Positions 1 to 10,821 are shown, counted from the first letter of the stretch. The stretch: DNA of 64,000 bases from Rotaria macrura (GCA_900239685.1 OENT01000035.1:1-64000), one strand, 5' to 3'. Numbers and translations: made by a program. The notes: generated by a model from the letters alone, not told the origin.

Positions 1-4
1 AATT

Positions 5-90
5 TCCAGGTATACGGTCGTTTACGTTATCGTATACGCGCGTTTACGGTCGTTATTGTTCATCGTAATGCACGTCCTGGGCACTAGAAG
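5..90. repeat. Short copy of the TACGGCCGT-word element
   Basis: The segment begins with CCAGGTATACGG, ends with CGTCCTGGG and carries several degenerate copies of TATACGGYCGTTTACG between them. The same words and the same CCAGG/CCTGG ends recur at 3216-4003 and 22244-22413, so this is one member of a dispersed family. No reading frame is maintained through it. It lies at the window edge but looks complete. Confidence 0.6.
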
Positions 91-784
91 TTTTATAATC
101 AGCACGTATAACACATAGTACTCTAATTAAGGTACCAATGGGATCGTCGAGCACTAGGAAAATCTGTATCTTAATTTTTAACGATATATAGTCTCTATTA
201 GTGATAACTATCCATTGAAACGAATTTCTTATCTAGTAACCGTGTATTTCTGCCAGAGAAAAACAAGGATAGGGCGGCTCCCCTTACGATACCAGTAATG
301 AAATAATGGATAACTAAACAACTTGGTATCTCAATTTCTCAATAAGAAAATGGCACTATGTGACGAAATAAAGATTTTTGAGGAAGTTTGAACTATAGTA
401 ATCGAGACCAAGGAATCACAATCTGTGATTAGTTTCTCTAAATTCCTCTAGTCACTTTCTCTTTAAGGGAGAGCTACTTTGATGAAATACCGAACTTTTA
501 TAAATTTTTACGAAGAATAACTAGCGTCGAGCAGCTGTTAGGCCTAATGAATTCCTTAAGAGACATATCACGCGAAATTCAAGGAACCGATACCCGGATC
601 AAAATTAAGTTTTAATTTTTTATCTACACTCGAAGCAGGAATGCACTAGTTCCTAGAGTATGATATTAAAAATGACAATTTTTCTTTAATTTAAGAATCT
701 AATATTCTGCAGATGTTGTATCTCAGCCATGATCATTTTTTTCGCTTTGTCTGCAACTGAAGTCACAATTCATGAAACATAAAA
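91..784. other. Non-coding stretch, nothing recognised
   Basis: AT-rich sequence with stops in all frames and no repeat that I could match elsewhere in the window. Confidence 0.5.
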
Positions 785-1267
785 CGATTGTTTCAGAATT
801 GTTCTGAAACTAACGGAAAATTCACATTCATAATATTTTTCTTCCAACTCTTGTCAAGCTCAACTAAGTTTTATACCTGTGCTCTGTATTCGAAAAAATT
901 TCAGAATAGATTTAGAAAGAGCACTCGAAACTTAACATAATTGAAATGACGAATTGCTGAGAGTCCGAGACATCTTAATACTGGATATGTATTTTTGTAA
1001 ACAAGGATAAACCAGTACCGACCAATGTCACGAATTTCTAAGCTGCGCTTTAGATACCTTCGGTCTTGAGATAATTCGATCTCCCGAAGTGATTCTTCAT
1101 ATCATATTTTATTCTGTTTCGACTGCTCTTTCTAAATCTATTCTGAAATTTTTTCGAATACAGAAGGTATAAAACTTACGTTGGTTGAGCTTGACAAGAG
1201 TTGGAAGAAAAATATTATGAATGTGAATTTTCCGTCAGTTCCAGATCAATTCTGAAATAATCGTGTT
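785..1267. repeat. Fold-back element with about 145-bp inverted arms
   Basis: Positions about 785-928 reappear reverse-complemented at about 1122-1267 with scattered mismatches; both arms contain GGAAAATTCACATTCATAAT and AAATTTTTTCGAATAC or their complements. The central 190 bp is not repeated. There is no coding capacity. This is a typical hairpin-forming non-autonomous DNA element (MITE or foldback). I could not identify a convincing target duplication, so its superfamily is open. Confidence 0.75.
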
Positions 1268-1274
1268 ATCCCAG

Positions 1275-1585
1275 TTAGTTCGTTCCGGAGCCTGGATCCG
1301 GCCGGAACCCACAGGAAACGGGGATATTTTCCGGCTTCTTCCTACCGGTTCCGGTGCATTTCCGGCCGGAAAAACCACCGGAACATGGAAGCAGTATTCC
1401 GGCCGGCATTGTCAGTACCGGGAACCTGGACATTCCCGCGACTTCCGGAAACCGGAAATTTCAAGGAAATAGCTCGGATCAGCCAGGAACCTACCAGAAC
1501 TATGGCAAGTTCCGCCAGGATCTAACCGGAAAATACAGTAATCCGGTAAAGAAGCATCGGAAAAGAGTCGGAATCCACCGTATTC
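1275..1585. repeat. CCGG/TTCCGGAA-word-rich GC island (copy A)
   Basis: In strongly AT-rich surroundings this block is GC-rich and crowded with TTCCGG, CCGGAA, GGCCGG and CCGGTT words in both orientations. Open frames of 69 and 98 codons cross it but their translations are low-complexity and overlap in different frames, as expected from a repeated word. A similar block lies at 2225-2545. Confidence 0.6.
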
Positions 1586-2224
1586 CGACCCAATTATTTC
1601 TGCTTTGGAAATCAGGCCTCCACTTGAAAAATAATTACACCAAATATTAAATTCTCATTTATATCATTCCTTGATTTCCAAATCATCATTTTACAAAAAA
1701 AGACCTCTAAAGGTCTTTTTTGGGATTTTTTTTCTAATTCCTTTAATTTAAGGACGATGTCATTGACCTGGATAGTTTACCGTATTTTGATGGGGTCACT
1801 TGAAAATCTCAGATGTATTACTTAATGTGTTCTTGGTTTCAGTGCATTAATTTGCATTCGAAAGTTTTTGATAAAAATTTGAAATGATAGGTCCTTAAGA
1901 GACTTCAGTAGCGTCACTTACCTTGATTGAAGACACAGGAAAGTCTCAAAACGCACGTGTTTAACATGTGTGCTGTTCTTACACATATCGTTTTCGGTTT
2001 GCCAAAGTCTAAAAATCTGATTTTTAGGTCATCGGACTGAAAATTTCCATTTTTGAGACAAAAGCGAGTTTTGACGGAAATGTATAATGTTTTACTAAAG
2101 TGATTTTGTTCCCAGAGTATCTTCTGGTGTTGTTTTAGGCTTGTTTAAAAAAGAAGTAAAAGCTGGATTCAAAGTTCGGAGACTTCACTTAGTAATTGTG
2201 AGTATTTAGCGCTGTTTGGGAAAC
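1586..2224. other. Non-coding spacer with a strong short hairpin
   Basis: AT-rich DNA between two GC islands. At about 1694-1722 AAAAAAGACCT and AGGTCTTTTTT pair around a three-base loop and the stem is followed by a T-run. It resembles a bacterial intrinsic terminator, but in this eukaryotic context it is more likely a small palindrome or an element relic. Confidence 0.4.
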
Positions 2225-2545
2225 GGCCAGATGAGTTTTCCGGAGCTTAGCGGAAACGGTCAGATCTGAGCCGTGTTCTCTCCGGATGGGAAAATTGCTT
2301 TTCCCGTTATCGCTATCGGGTCTGGAAACGGTCGGATCTGGACCGTATGTGTTCCGGGCTTGGAAACGGTGTTTTCCGACGACGGATCCGGTGTAGGAAA
2401 CGGGAACCGTATCCGTGGATACGCTCCGGTTCCCGGAATAGCTGGGAATCAAGCTGGATCTGGAAGCCGGGACCGATTTCGGAAACCGCTTCCAGAATTC
2501 GTCGGAATAACACGGGATCTGGCCGGTTCCCGCTGTACATCTCGG
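2225..2545. repeat. CCGG/GGAAACGG-word-rich GC island (copy B)
   Basis: This is a second GC-rich block built from GGAAACGG, GGATCTG, TTCCGG and GGATCCGG words in both orientations. Four overlapping open frames cross it on both strands, none with a recognisable domain. It shares vocabulary but not obvious collinear sequence with the island at 1275-1585. Confidence 0.55.
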
Positions 2546-2721
2546 GCCTGGGGGCTAGAACTATATTGAGATAAAAACTAGGAAACTTCAATTCAAACAT
2601 TACTAAAAATGCAAATTGAATTGTTTAAGATAGAATAAAACACGATTCTCAGTAGACATATTTAGTAATTTCAAGAGTAATTTACGTAGGTGCAACTGAT
2701 TCGAACGATACAGGTTTTTTT

Positions 2722-3084
2722 TTAAAAAATCCCTGTTAGTGCCAAAATGCCACCTAACACCATAAGAGAACCTCCAATCATTCCCAAAGTCACAGAAACA
2801 GAACGGCGTCTGCTCGACGATGGAATTCCAAATACATGTCTATTTTTGTTAAATTTATGGCCGCTGAGGCTTGTATCGTTGACTGACTGAGAAGCTAAGG
2901 TAGACTTTGCCTTTGGGAAATCGTTAACTAATCGAGAAGTAAAGGTAGAATTTGTCGTAGATATGTCGTTGACTGATTGACATTGAGAAGCTAAGTTAGA
3001 CTTTGTTGTGAGCATATCGCTAAATGATTTAGAAGCCAAAGTAGAACCTTTGGTAGATGTGTCGTTAGTTGATCCAGACGACAA
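2722..3084 (-). pseudogene. Ser/Thr-rich 15-residue-repeat ORF with C-terminal membrane segment; fragment of unknown gene
   Basis: The open frame reads through about four imperfect units of roughly 15 residues, each like NDxSTTKSTLASQSV, then a short basic stretch (SSSRRRS) and a hydrophobic C-terminus (GMIGGSLMVLGGILALTG) ending in a stop. Just upstream on the same strand (about 3085-3190) similar words (STSS) continue in another frame, so either an exon boundary or a frameshift lies near 3085. There is no ATG at the open-frame start. The layout, a repetitive hydroxyl-rich ectodomain before a membrane or GPI-type tail, would suit a surface protein, but I recognise no family. Confidence 0.3.
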
Positions 3085-3215
3085 AGTATAGAACTTGTAG
3101 ACAACGTGTCGTTATCAATGAGATGTGCCAAAGTTATCTGCATAAATGTGGTCAGGATCAACACTTGAAGTAGACAAATATGCTCATTCTATACATTCCA
3201 TAAGCAAACCTTACC

Positions 3216-3335
3216 TACCCAGGTGAAAGCATACGGTAAGTATACGGCCGTTTATGGTGTGATTACGGCGTAGAAACGGCTGTTTACGGTGAATTCACGG
3301 TAATTTACAGTGAACCGTAACCTTCCTCCTGGGTA
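3216..3335. repeat. TACGGCCGT-word element, short intact copy
   Basis: The copy is bounded by TACCCAGG on the left and CCTGGGTA on the right and filled with ACGGCCGTTTACGGTG-type words. Its right half (ATTACGGCGTAGAAACGG through CCTCCTGGGTA) matches the right half of the next copy, but lacks the 408-bp insertion found there, so it serves as an empty-site reference. Confidence 0.7.
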
Positions 3336-4003
3336 GGTGAAAAAAAACACGGTAGGTATACTGCCGTTTACCGTCAAAACGGAGCGTATACGGCCGTAAA
3401 ACTGGTCCATGATTTACGACCATATTTTAACAGAAATACGGCAAAAGTACGGTCGTAAATCATGGACCTGGTTTACGATGGAGTACGGTACTAATGCGGT
3501 CGTTTACGGTGTAATTACGGCTAGGGGTGGTACTTTAACTTTACTTTAAAAGTTAAAGTTAAAGTAAAAACACTTTAAACTTTAACTTTAATTAAAGTAA
3601 ATTACTTTAAACTTTAACTTTAATAAAAGTAATGCAAAAATGAAAAATAATTTTTAGCTCTTTATTTGCGATTTGGTGTGGTTTTTAGAGTAACTTTAAA
3701 CTTTAAAAAAGTTTAAGTACTTTAAACTTTAATTAAAGTTTAAAGTAACTGTAAAAACCACACCAAATCGCAAATAAAGAGCTAAAAATTATTTTTCATT
3801 TTTACACTACTTTTATTAAAGTTAAAGTGTTAAAGTGTTTTGCTTTAATTAAAGTTAAAGTTTAAAGTGTTTTTACTTTAAACTTTAACACTTTTTTTAA
3901 AGTGTTTTAAAGTTAAAGTGTCACCCCTAATTACGGCGTAGAAACGGCCGTTTAAGATGAAGTTACGGTGATTTACAGTGAACCGTAACCTTCCTCCTGG
4001 GTA
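3336..4003. repeat. TACGGCCGT-word element, long copy interrupted by a hAT-type MITE
   Basis: This is a tandem neighbour of the preceding copy, sharing GTATACKGCCGTTTA near the left and CCGTAACCTTCCTCCTGGGTA at the right. It contains an internal hairpin around 3410-3470 (TCCATGATTTACGACC and its complement). At 3522-3929 another transposon has inserted; rejoining the flanks at the duplicated ATTACGGC recreates the sequence seen at 3252-3260 onward. Confidence 0.7.
3522..3929. mobile_element. hAT-type MITE, TAGGGGTGG family, copy 1 (408 bp)
   Basis: Terminal inverted repeats start TAGGGGTGGTACTTTAACTT and end AAAGTTAAAGTGTCACCCCTA. A perfect 8-bp direct repeat, ATTACGGC, flanks the element at 3514-3521 and 3930-3937. 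Eight-base duplications and TAGGG/CAGGG termini are hallmarks of the hAT superfamily. The body is dense in AAAGTTTAAAGT words and has an internal inverted pair of about 55 bp (GCTCTTTATTTGCGATTTGG at 3656 and its complement near 3765). No transposase is encoded, so it must be mobilised in trans. Confidence 0.9.
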
Positions 4004-4278
4004 CCTAGCACGATAAGAAGTTGCTTCATGTAATCTCTTCGAAGTAAACTATGGTTACTCAACAGAGGAGAATTATGAATGATGCGTATGTTGTTGCATT
4101 CTCAAATGCCTTTCCCTTATATATTTAATCAAGTAAACAGGGACATAACGAAAAACCATTGTTCAGAAATTCGTAGAGCCACTTTCAATACGAGGTTGAT
4201 CAATAAGTTTGAAAATTCATTCACATTCATGCGTCAATGCGATGTGACTCATATAATACGTGGTCATAAATTTCCTCA

Positions 4279-4299
4279 TGACGTCAAATGATGACGTCA
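4279..4299. promoter_or_regulatory. Two palindromic TGACGTCA (CRE-like) sites 13 bp apart
   Basis: TGACGTCA occurs at 4279-4286 and again at 4292-4299 inside a short tandem repeat TGACGTCAAATGA. The octamer is the consensus binding site of CREB/ATF bZIP factors. No gene is recognised next to it, so function is uncertain and it may be chance duplication. Confidence 0.25.
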
Positions 4300-4613
4300 A
4301 ATGATGACGATATGATGATAGGCTTCCTAGCGACTGTGACCCCGAAGTCGAGTCCATAATCCAAAATGTTTCTCATCAGACAAATAAGGGAAAAATAAAA
4401 ATCCTTCATGCATCCAAAGTTTCAATGAATTGCATAGTCAAGATTTGCAAGAAAATTATCATAATTATTTAACATCAATTGTAGAATTCTTAGATTAGGA
4501 ACGATCTAAATGAATACCATGGATTCTGAGTCGTAAGTTGAATGATTTTCTCAAACAATGTGTTGACATAAATTTCTGATTCGGTCGTCGATTCTGTTTT
4601 TCTTTCATTTATT

Positions 4614-4781
4614 CAGTGGCGGATCCAGAAAATCAGTACGGGGGTGGCGCTCATGCTCAAAAAACGGTTATAGCCCCCTATTTGAGGCAGTAGGACTAGT
4701 TTCTATATCATTTCTGCTCGGAAATATCGAAAAATATTTCGAGAGGGGGTAGCGATAGCCAACATTGTGGATCCGCCACTG
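4614..4781. mobile_element. hAT-type MITE with CAGTGGCGGATCC termini (168 bp)
   Basis: Perfect 13-bp terminal inverted repeats, CAGTGGCGGATCC and GGATCCGCCACTG, are flanked by a perfect 8-bp duplication CATTTATT at 4606-4613 and 4782-4789. The interior has G-runs and no coding capacity. Termini and duplication length place it with hAT-type non-autonomous elements. Confidence 0.88.
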
Positions 4782-4789
4782 CATTTATT

Positions 4790-6388
4790 TGATTACTTTA
4801 CAACAAATTTTGAGAAACTTTAAACAATCGGGTTGGTTGACAGAAATATATAGTCATATTCTTTGATACAAATATAGTTCCAAGAAATAATTAAAAATGT
4901 AAGTGTGTTTATGAAATGATGGACACAACCTAAGACATCAAAACAATAAATTTGTATTTATTAAGTCAGATTAAAAATATCTGGTTTCGTCTTAAGCAAT
5001 GATCGCAAACAATCTTCGTAAAAGTTCTCTGTAACCAGACACTGACTGTAAACGAAAGTCAGATATCACAGTAAACGATGGAATGGGATCACTGTAAATG
5101 ATTCCTAAAATAGATACCGTTTTTCTATCTTATTCATTTCTAAACTGTCGTTTTGGACACCTAGCTGTTCTTTTAGAGCATAAAGTAGCAAATATCTTTG
5201 ATTACAATTCAAAAAAGCTATCCCTAAAAACATTTCCAGAGAAAATCGCGAGTGCTTTTATCTTGAGTAGAAATAGGTAATATTCTTTCAGGAGGCATCG
5301 CTTCTCAACAAATTATGAACTTAGTATCGAATTTGAACATACTATCGATTTAAATCCTCTTTCAAATCTAAACTAAAACCCATCAATTTCAATCAGTGAA
5401 AATAAAATCAATTTTAAAGAAGGAAATCTCCTACCAGAAGGATTCGTAATTTTAAAAACCCAATCATCTGGCTAAATTCTGCGTCCAGAAACCTTATTAG
5501 TTTTTACTATCACTGTGTTTATCCCTATACTGCAACTTTCTTCATCATGAAACTTTGATAGCTTCGATGTAGCACACGTTGAAACTCCTAATGAAATCAA
5601 TTTTTGAAGTTCGTTTTTTCTCAAATACTTGTTATTGTTAGCTATTCTTTTATTTTCTAAGCACTATTAATCTCAAGAAAATTCAAATGACGTTGTTGAT
5701 GATTGTTTCATTTTCATTCACTTGTTTTTCTACCTGTTTGCGTCTGCCTGAATTTAAATATGTCAGGGGCCGTGCTTTTTCGGTTTTTTTTGGAGTCGGG
5801 TTTCGGAAAGAAAAAATCGACTCCCCAGATTTCTATCAAATTGGTATATGGTCTATTTTTGGCCTTTATCAGAATTGCTATAACTTCCTTAGTATACGTG
5901 TTAGAGAGCTCTGGCTGTGTTCTATAGAAAACCAATGCAAGTGCACAGTTTTCTATAGAACAGAGTATCGTAATTCACTTACATTCGTTCTTTCTAATAA
6001 TGTTAAAATGAGGAAACACAATGCCACGTGTTGTAAAACTTTTAAACAAAACAATTATTGAAGCTATCTCAAACTGTGTGGGAGACCTTTGACCTTTTTG
6101 GATAGAAGAACTTGTTCAGGGAAACACAATAAAAAAGTTTAGAAATCGATAGCTTCATCCAAATCCAGAAGAAAAACATTCGAATGATATATTGATGGCA
6201 GGTATGACTGAAACGTTTTGAAGTATATATGTAACAAATGATTTCAATTTGAACTACAACTATCGATCATACATAAGTAAATATGATGTTTTATTCAATG
6301 CTGATAAAAATAAAAAGTCAATTTTCCAAAATTTAAAATTTCTCGAAAAAAAAACGATTACGAGATCAAAGAGGACTTCGAAAGTCAA
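4790..6388. other. Non-coding stretch with one perfect 15-bp hairpin
   Basis: No gene recognised. TGTTCTATAGAAAAC at 5918-5932 is exactly reverse-complemented at 5948-5962 around a 15-base loop, probably a relic of a small palindromic element. Open frames of 60-124 codons at 5098-5280 and 5687-6061 show no domain and are treated as chance. Confidence 0.45.
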
Positions 6389-6403
6389 TTGAAACCTAGC
6401 CGT

Positions 6404-6643
6404 ATGGAGAAAAACTTCATAGATCCTGGAGGACGAAGAGTAATGAATTTAGATACTGATCTATTTTCGTGTAACTTATCAGAGACGCTGAAAACTTCAG
6501 ATGAACTTGCTGTTTTATACGCATTTCCAAGAAATACTATTGAAGCTTACCAGTGTTCAAATGAAGAAGGTTTTTTAATTCATGAAAAACATTGTCAAGA
6601 AATAATACAGAAACTTACTAGTTTAAGAGGAGATGCATGTTAG
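6404..6643 (+). CDS. Possible small hypothetical protein or first exon
   Basis: An ATG at 6404 opens a 79-codon frame ending in TAG. The predicted product is soluble, acidic in its middle and without signal peptide or membrane segment. The codon mix looks more protein-like than the neighbouring chance frames, but no domain is recognised and no splice partner is evident. It could equally be a chance ORF. It lies 770 bp upstream of the GCNA-like gene on the same strand. Confidence 0.3.
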   Translation: MEKNFIDPGGRRVMNLDTDLFSCNLSETLKTSDELAVLYAFPRNTIEAYQCSNEEGFLIHEKHCQEIIQKLTSLRGDAC

Positions 6644-7410
6644 CGGTATGGTAAAATCGGTGTGAATAAATTTTAGTTTCTCAACATCTGACAGATTGTT
6701 CAACGAAACTCAAGCGTTTGGTTTTAGCTTCATGATATTTACAATAGATCGAACTATTATGAATTGAGGCATTCTTGAAAACTCATATTCTTATACAGTC
6801 TTGAGATCTTGAGAAATCTATCAAAAGAGGAACTTACAATATTCAACTAATATAAATATTCCAAATAAGTCAAGCAATATGCATAGAATTAGATATTTAT
6901 TTTTTATTAATGCTATTGGCATTCTCTGAAACTCATTATTACTTTGCAGAATAAATGCATAATTATTTCTAGATGAATCACCTGAAAGTGGTTCAAGAAT
7001 AAGAGACTTTACGTGGTAATAAATTTTCCTTGATGTTTTAATACTAAAGGATGTGATAAGCACGCGTAGGTTCGTTCAAACCCCACAATTACACCTCAAA
7101 CTTATTTTGCATTTACATGTACACTTAAAAGTACGTTGAAAGCATTAGATGAGATTGCGGACTACTTAGATCAAACATAAATAGGGGATAGATTGTTTCC
7201 CGTGACGAAGGGAAAATGAGCGTTGAAGATTTTATCGTGATAATATACATTTGATGTATAGAAATCGATATCACATTTTTATTTTGTTTTTACACCTTCG
7301 TATGGTCATTCCGTATTCGTTTATAGCGATATCTAGCGGGAAAAAATACGGAACGTTCAACGTATCAACAAATAAAATTCAAACGGACATTCCCATATAC
7401 TGACCATCGT
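6644..7410. other. Upstream region of the GCNA-like gene
   Basis: Non-coding, AT-rich. It presumably holds the promoter of the gene starting at 7411; I see no distinctive element. Confidence 0.4.
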
Positions 7411-10400
7411 ATGTCAAACAAAGAAAATGAAAATAAAATTTTCTTGTGTTCTGATAAAAGAAACATGACTGATGATCATCGTAATGTCTCCCTTTCGAGC
7501 GTATCATCAATCAATCCAAAAGATATCCCATACAAAAATATCGATTTTGAATCATCGTTAGAATCCTATTCGAATTTATTTGATCGAGCTCAACATAATT
7601 TTACTGCAAGTTCAGAAATATCTTATGTTAATCTTAATAATGATGAAGAACAACCAGAAAAACATCCAATATCAACTGTTAATCACAATCGAACTTTTAC
7701 CAAGGAAAGGTCGAAACCGATGATGAATGCATTTACAGGAAAACCAATAAGTCCAAATCCATGGAGAAAATTATGCACGAAAAATGGTCAACATCAAGCA
7801 GAGAACGATATTGTTGTACCACTTGAAATAAAATCGAATGATTTTGATAAGAAACAGCCGAACCTAGAGAAAAGTACGATTTAAAAAAGAAGAAGGCTCA
7901 TTATAATTAGAGAACTTTTTTTTTCTTTGTACTTTAGCAATTCTACAAGGTCAGTTCAATAGAAAAACAGTAGCACGTCGATCACGAAGGTATTTTCATA
8001 TTTGTTCTTGTTAATATCATCAATAAATAGTTGAACTAAATAGTTAATGAATTTTACTGTGAGACGTAAATTTACCTAATCTGCATTTCCTTCAAATTAC
8101 ATTAATTCAATTGAAGATGACGTCCACATAAACATTTTCATCTTCTAACCAATGCCTTTATCAGACATGGACCGTTTATGTTTGTTGCGTAGGGACGAGA
8201 CATAATATTTGCAATCTTGACTTTAAAATCTCTCGACGGAATGATTTGTCAAATAAAATGTAATTGAGCATGTATTTACTATTAGGTGATTCATTTCCAT
8301 TCTATTTGATGTATAAGTAAATTTGCGCACACATGCGTACACCAACGAGGGGTATACATGATCGTCTAGTTGTATTCAAAATATTTGTATTTAGTAGCAT
8401 ATCATCTACTGTAAAAATGGCGGGCATCTACAACACCAGTATTCTTTCGAAGGCTTATTCTTAAAACAAATTGACACCTGTCAAAACAACTTTGACTCAT
8501 GACTATTTAAGTTCTATTTTGAATTTTTTTTGTATTTTCTAGGGATATGATCAGTAATCGACGATCGACCGACAGTAGCAATAATGATGATCAAGCATTT
8601 GAACAATGTAATGTTGAATAAGAGAAATAATATTTTTTTAAATATTTGAACATAATATTTCCTGATTCCTTCACATTAGAACTTTGCAGCCAGTTTTCTG
8701 TTAATTACATATGTTTACTGGGTGCAAGTTTTACTTTTCGAAGGATCAACAATGATCATATGTCTGTAAAATAGACCCTGTTTTATGATGAGGTTTCGTA
8801 GAGAATAATAGAGACTGACATGTCATATTATAAAGACGTTAAACTTACCTGTAATACCTGTCTCAGTAAGATTTGATCATTGTAAAATGCGATACTCCTC
8901 GTCTGTTTTTCTTTTCTAAGGTATATAGAAAACTATCTTAGTTTATTAAGACTTGTGATCGTGGAAGGTTTGAAGTCGAAATTTGAAAAAAAAAACTTTC
9001 ATATTATCGGAAGGTAACCAAATTAGAATTCAGAAAGCTTTCGAGATCTCGAAGAGGAAGACTTGAAAATTCGAAGTACTGTAAAAGTTGTTATTGTCAA
9101 TTGATATTCATTTTTTAAACATTGTTTTAGCCGAAAAAAATCGGAGATCTGGAGACGTCGTCTGTAGTTAGCCCTGAAAGTTGTGATATCCCACCACAAA
9201 AGTAAGACAAATATGTATTTTTCTTCATTAGTTTTACAAGAACATCGAAATCCAGTAGAAATAGAAGAACATGAAAAAATTACACCAGTACGACGTCGAA
9301 GAAAGAAAAGACAGAGGTATTAATTATTTTTACACTAACACTATCAAAGTGTCGATAATGTTGATTTTTCATAATTTAAGCTTAAAAGATTTCATAAATG
9401 ATTTATCGAGCTCTTCTTCCGATGAAAATATTATAGAACGTTCATCGGATGTCAATCGTAAAGTCAACCGTGCTATTGATAATGATCCGTCTTGGCAAAG
9501 GTATAGTTCACTAGAACTATTTACATTTGAATGGTGTGCTTCTTTTTATAGACTAGCTGATGTTTACACATCCGAAGAATCGGAAGAAGAAAATCATTTA
9601 TTATTAGCCAATACAGATTTGACGTAAGTCTTAGGAAATCTTCATAGGTCATTTGTACATTGTATTTGATTTTAAGAGTTCGATTGAAATCCGAAATTTA
9701 TACATCCGATCAATCGACTCAATCATCAAAATCGTCCTCATCATCAAAATCTTCTTCAATAGAAATTGACGGTCGACTATCAATGAAGAACAACGATCAA
9801 CATATTCCTTTTAATTTCCTTGAATCACTTTCTGAACAGATATCATTCGAAAATAAACATCCTGATGCGAAACCGTAAGTATATGAACTTGGTAAAATTC
9901 ACAAATGTTTTTCTCGTGTACAGATATTTTTTACAAGCAGCATTTAAACGTAAAGAAAAACGGCAAGAATTAGCTGATAAACTTCTATTGATATTTAATC
10001 AGGATGTTTTCTCTTCTCAAGTAAAATCGAATCATCTTCTATGTCAGTTCATTTATTTATAAATGCATATTTGTTAAGTTGTCTGATAAAATAAGTGTCG
10101 TATGGAGTGCACGCTTAACAGCAACAGCTGGTCATTGTACAACTCGGCGAACATCACGTACTGCTATTATAACTCTTTCGCATAAAGTTTGTGATTCACC
10201 TGGTCGGTAGACAAAATCTTCATCTCCTACTTTGAGAAGGAAAGGTCGACTTTATAAAATTTAGAACGATGCCGTGATACACTCTTACATGAGATGTGCC
10301 ATGCAGCTGTGACTTTAATTGATGGTATTATGGAACATGGTCATGGTCCTCTATGGCGCCAATGGACACGTATAGCTGAACGGTGTTATCCTTATTTACC

Positions 10401-10821
10401 ATTAGTTTCAGTAAAACATACATATGATGTTATCTATAAATTTATTTACCGTTGCATTAAATGCCAATATGAGTAAGATAATCTTATCATGTATGCCATA
10501 TTGTTCTATGTTAAATTTCTTTGTAGAGTCTATCGACATTCAAAATCACTAAATCTTAATGTTGATGTTTGCGGGAAGTGTATGGGAGATTTTCAATTAA
10601 TAACAAATCATAATCAGACGGAAAAAAATCAAGCGAATCAAACACCGAAACGTCAACGAAATAAATATAATTTATATGTTCAACAAAATTTCCAAAAGGT
10701 GAAACAAGCTAATCCGCATTTATCAACACCTCAATTGATGAGGCAACTTAGTACTGAATATAAAAAGTACAATCAACAGCAGACTGTTGATTTTCCTGAT
10801 TTAGATAAATTAAAAATTTAA
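7411..10821 (+). CDS. GCNA-like SprT-family metalloprotease with HMG-box tail
   Basis: My model joins exons 7411-7873, 7938-7989, 8543-8607, 9232-9316, 9381-9500, 9552-9623, 9677-9874, 9924-10020, 10079-10202, 10265-10472 and 10527-10821, giving 592 codons without a stop. The N-terminal half is disordered, rich in Ser, Asn and acidic residues, with a basic RRRRKKRQ patch. The SprT domain starts near VVWSARLTATAG; HEMCH (about residues 434-438) supplies two zinc ligands and the catalytic Glu. A zinc-ribbon part follows (CIKCQYE...RHSK...VCGKC), then an HMG-box-like tail (NKYNLYVQQNF). This order is that of germ cell nuclear acidic peptidases, which act on DNA-protein crosslinks in germ nuclei. 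The four N-terminal exons are less certain than the SprT part. Confidence 0.88.

Noticed and set aside
1263-1650. Two overlapping plus-strand ORFs of 69 and 98 codons in the CCGG island
   Set aside because: They overlap in different frames, are low in complexity and are by-products of repeated CCGG words.
2189-2600. Four ORFs on both strands
   Set aside because: Same cause: a stop-poor GC-rich repeat in an AT-rich genome; no domain.
4261-4320. CRISPR-like direct repeats
   Set aside because: Only two or three units of 13 bp without spacers, in eukaryotic DNA.
5687-6061. 124-codon ORF
   Set aside because: Crosses a perfect hairpin, overlaps ORFs in two other frames and has no recognisable motif.
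9132-9201. Possible extra exon of the GCNA-like gene
   Set aside because: It is 69 bp between plausible splice sites but contains an in-frame TAG in the phase needed to join its neighbours.
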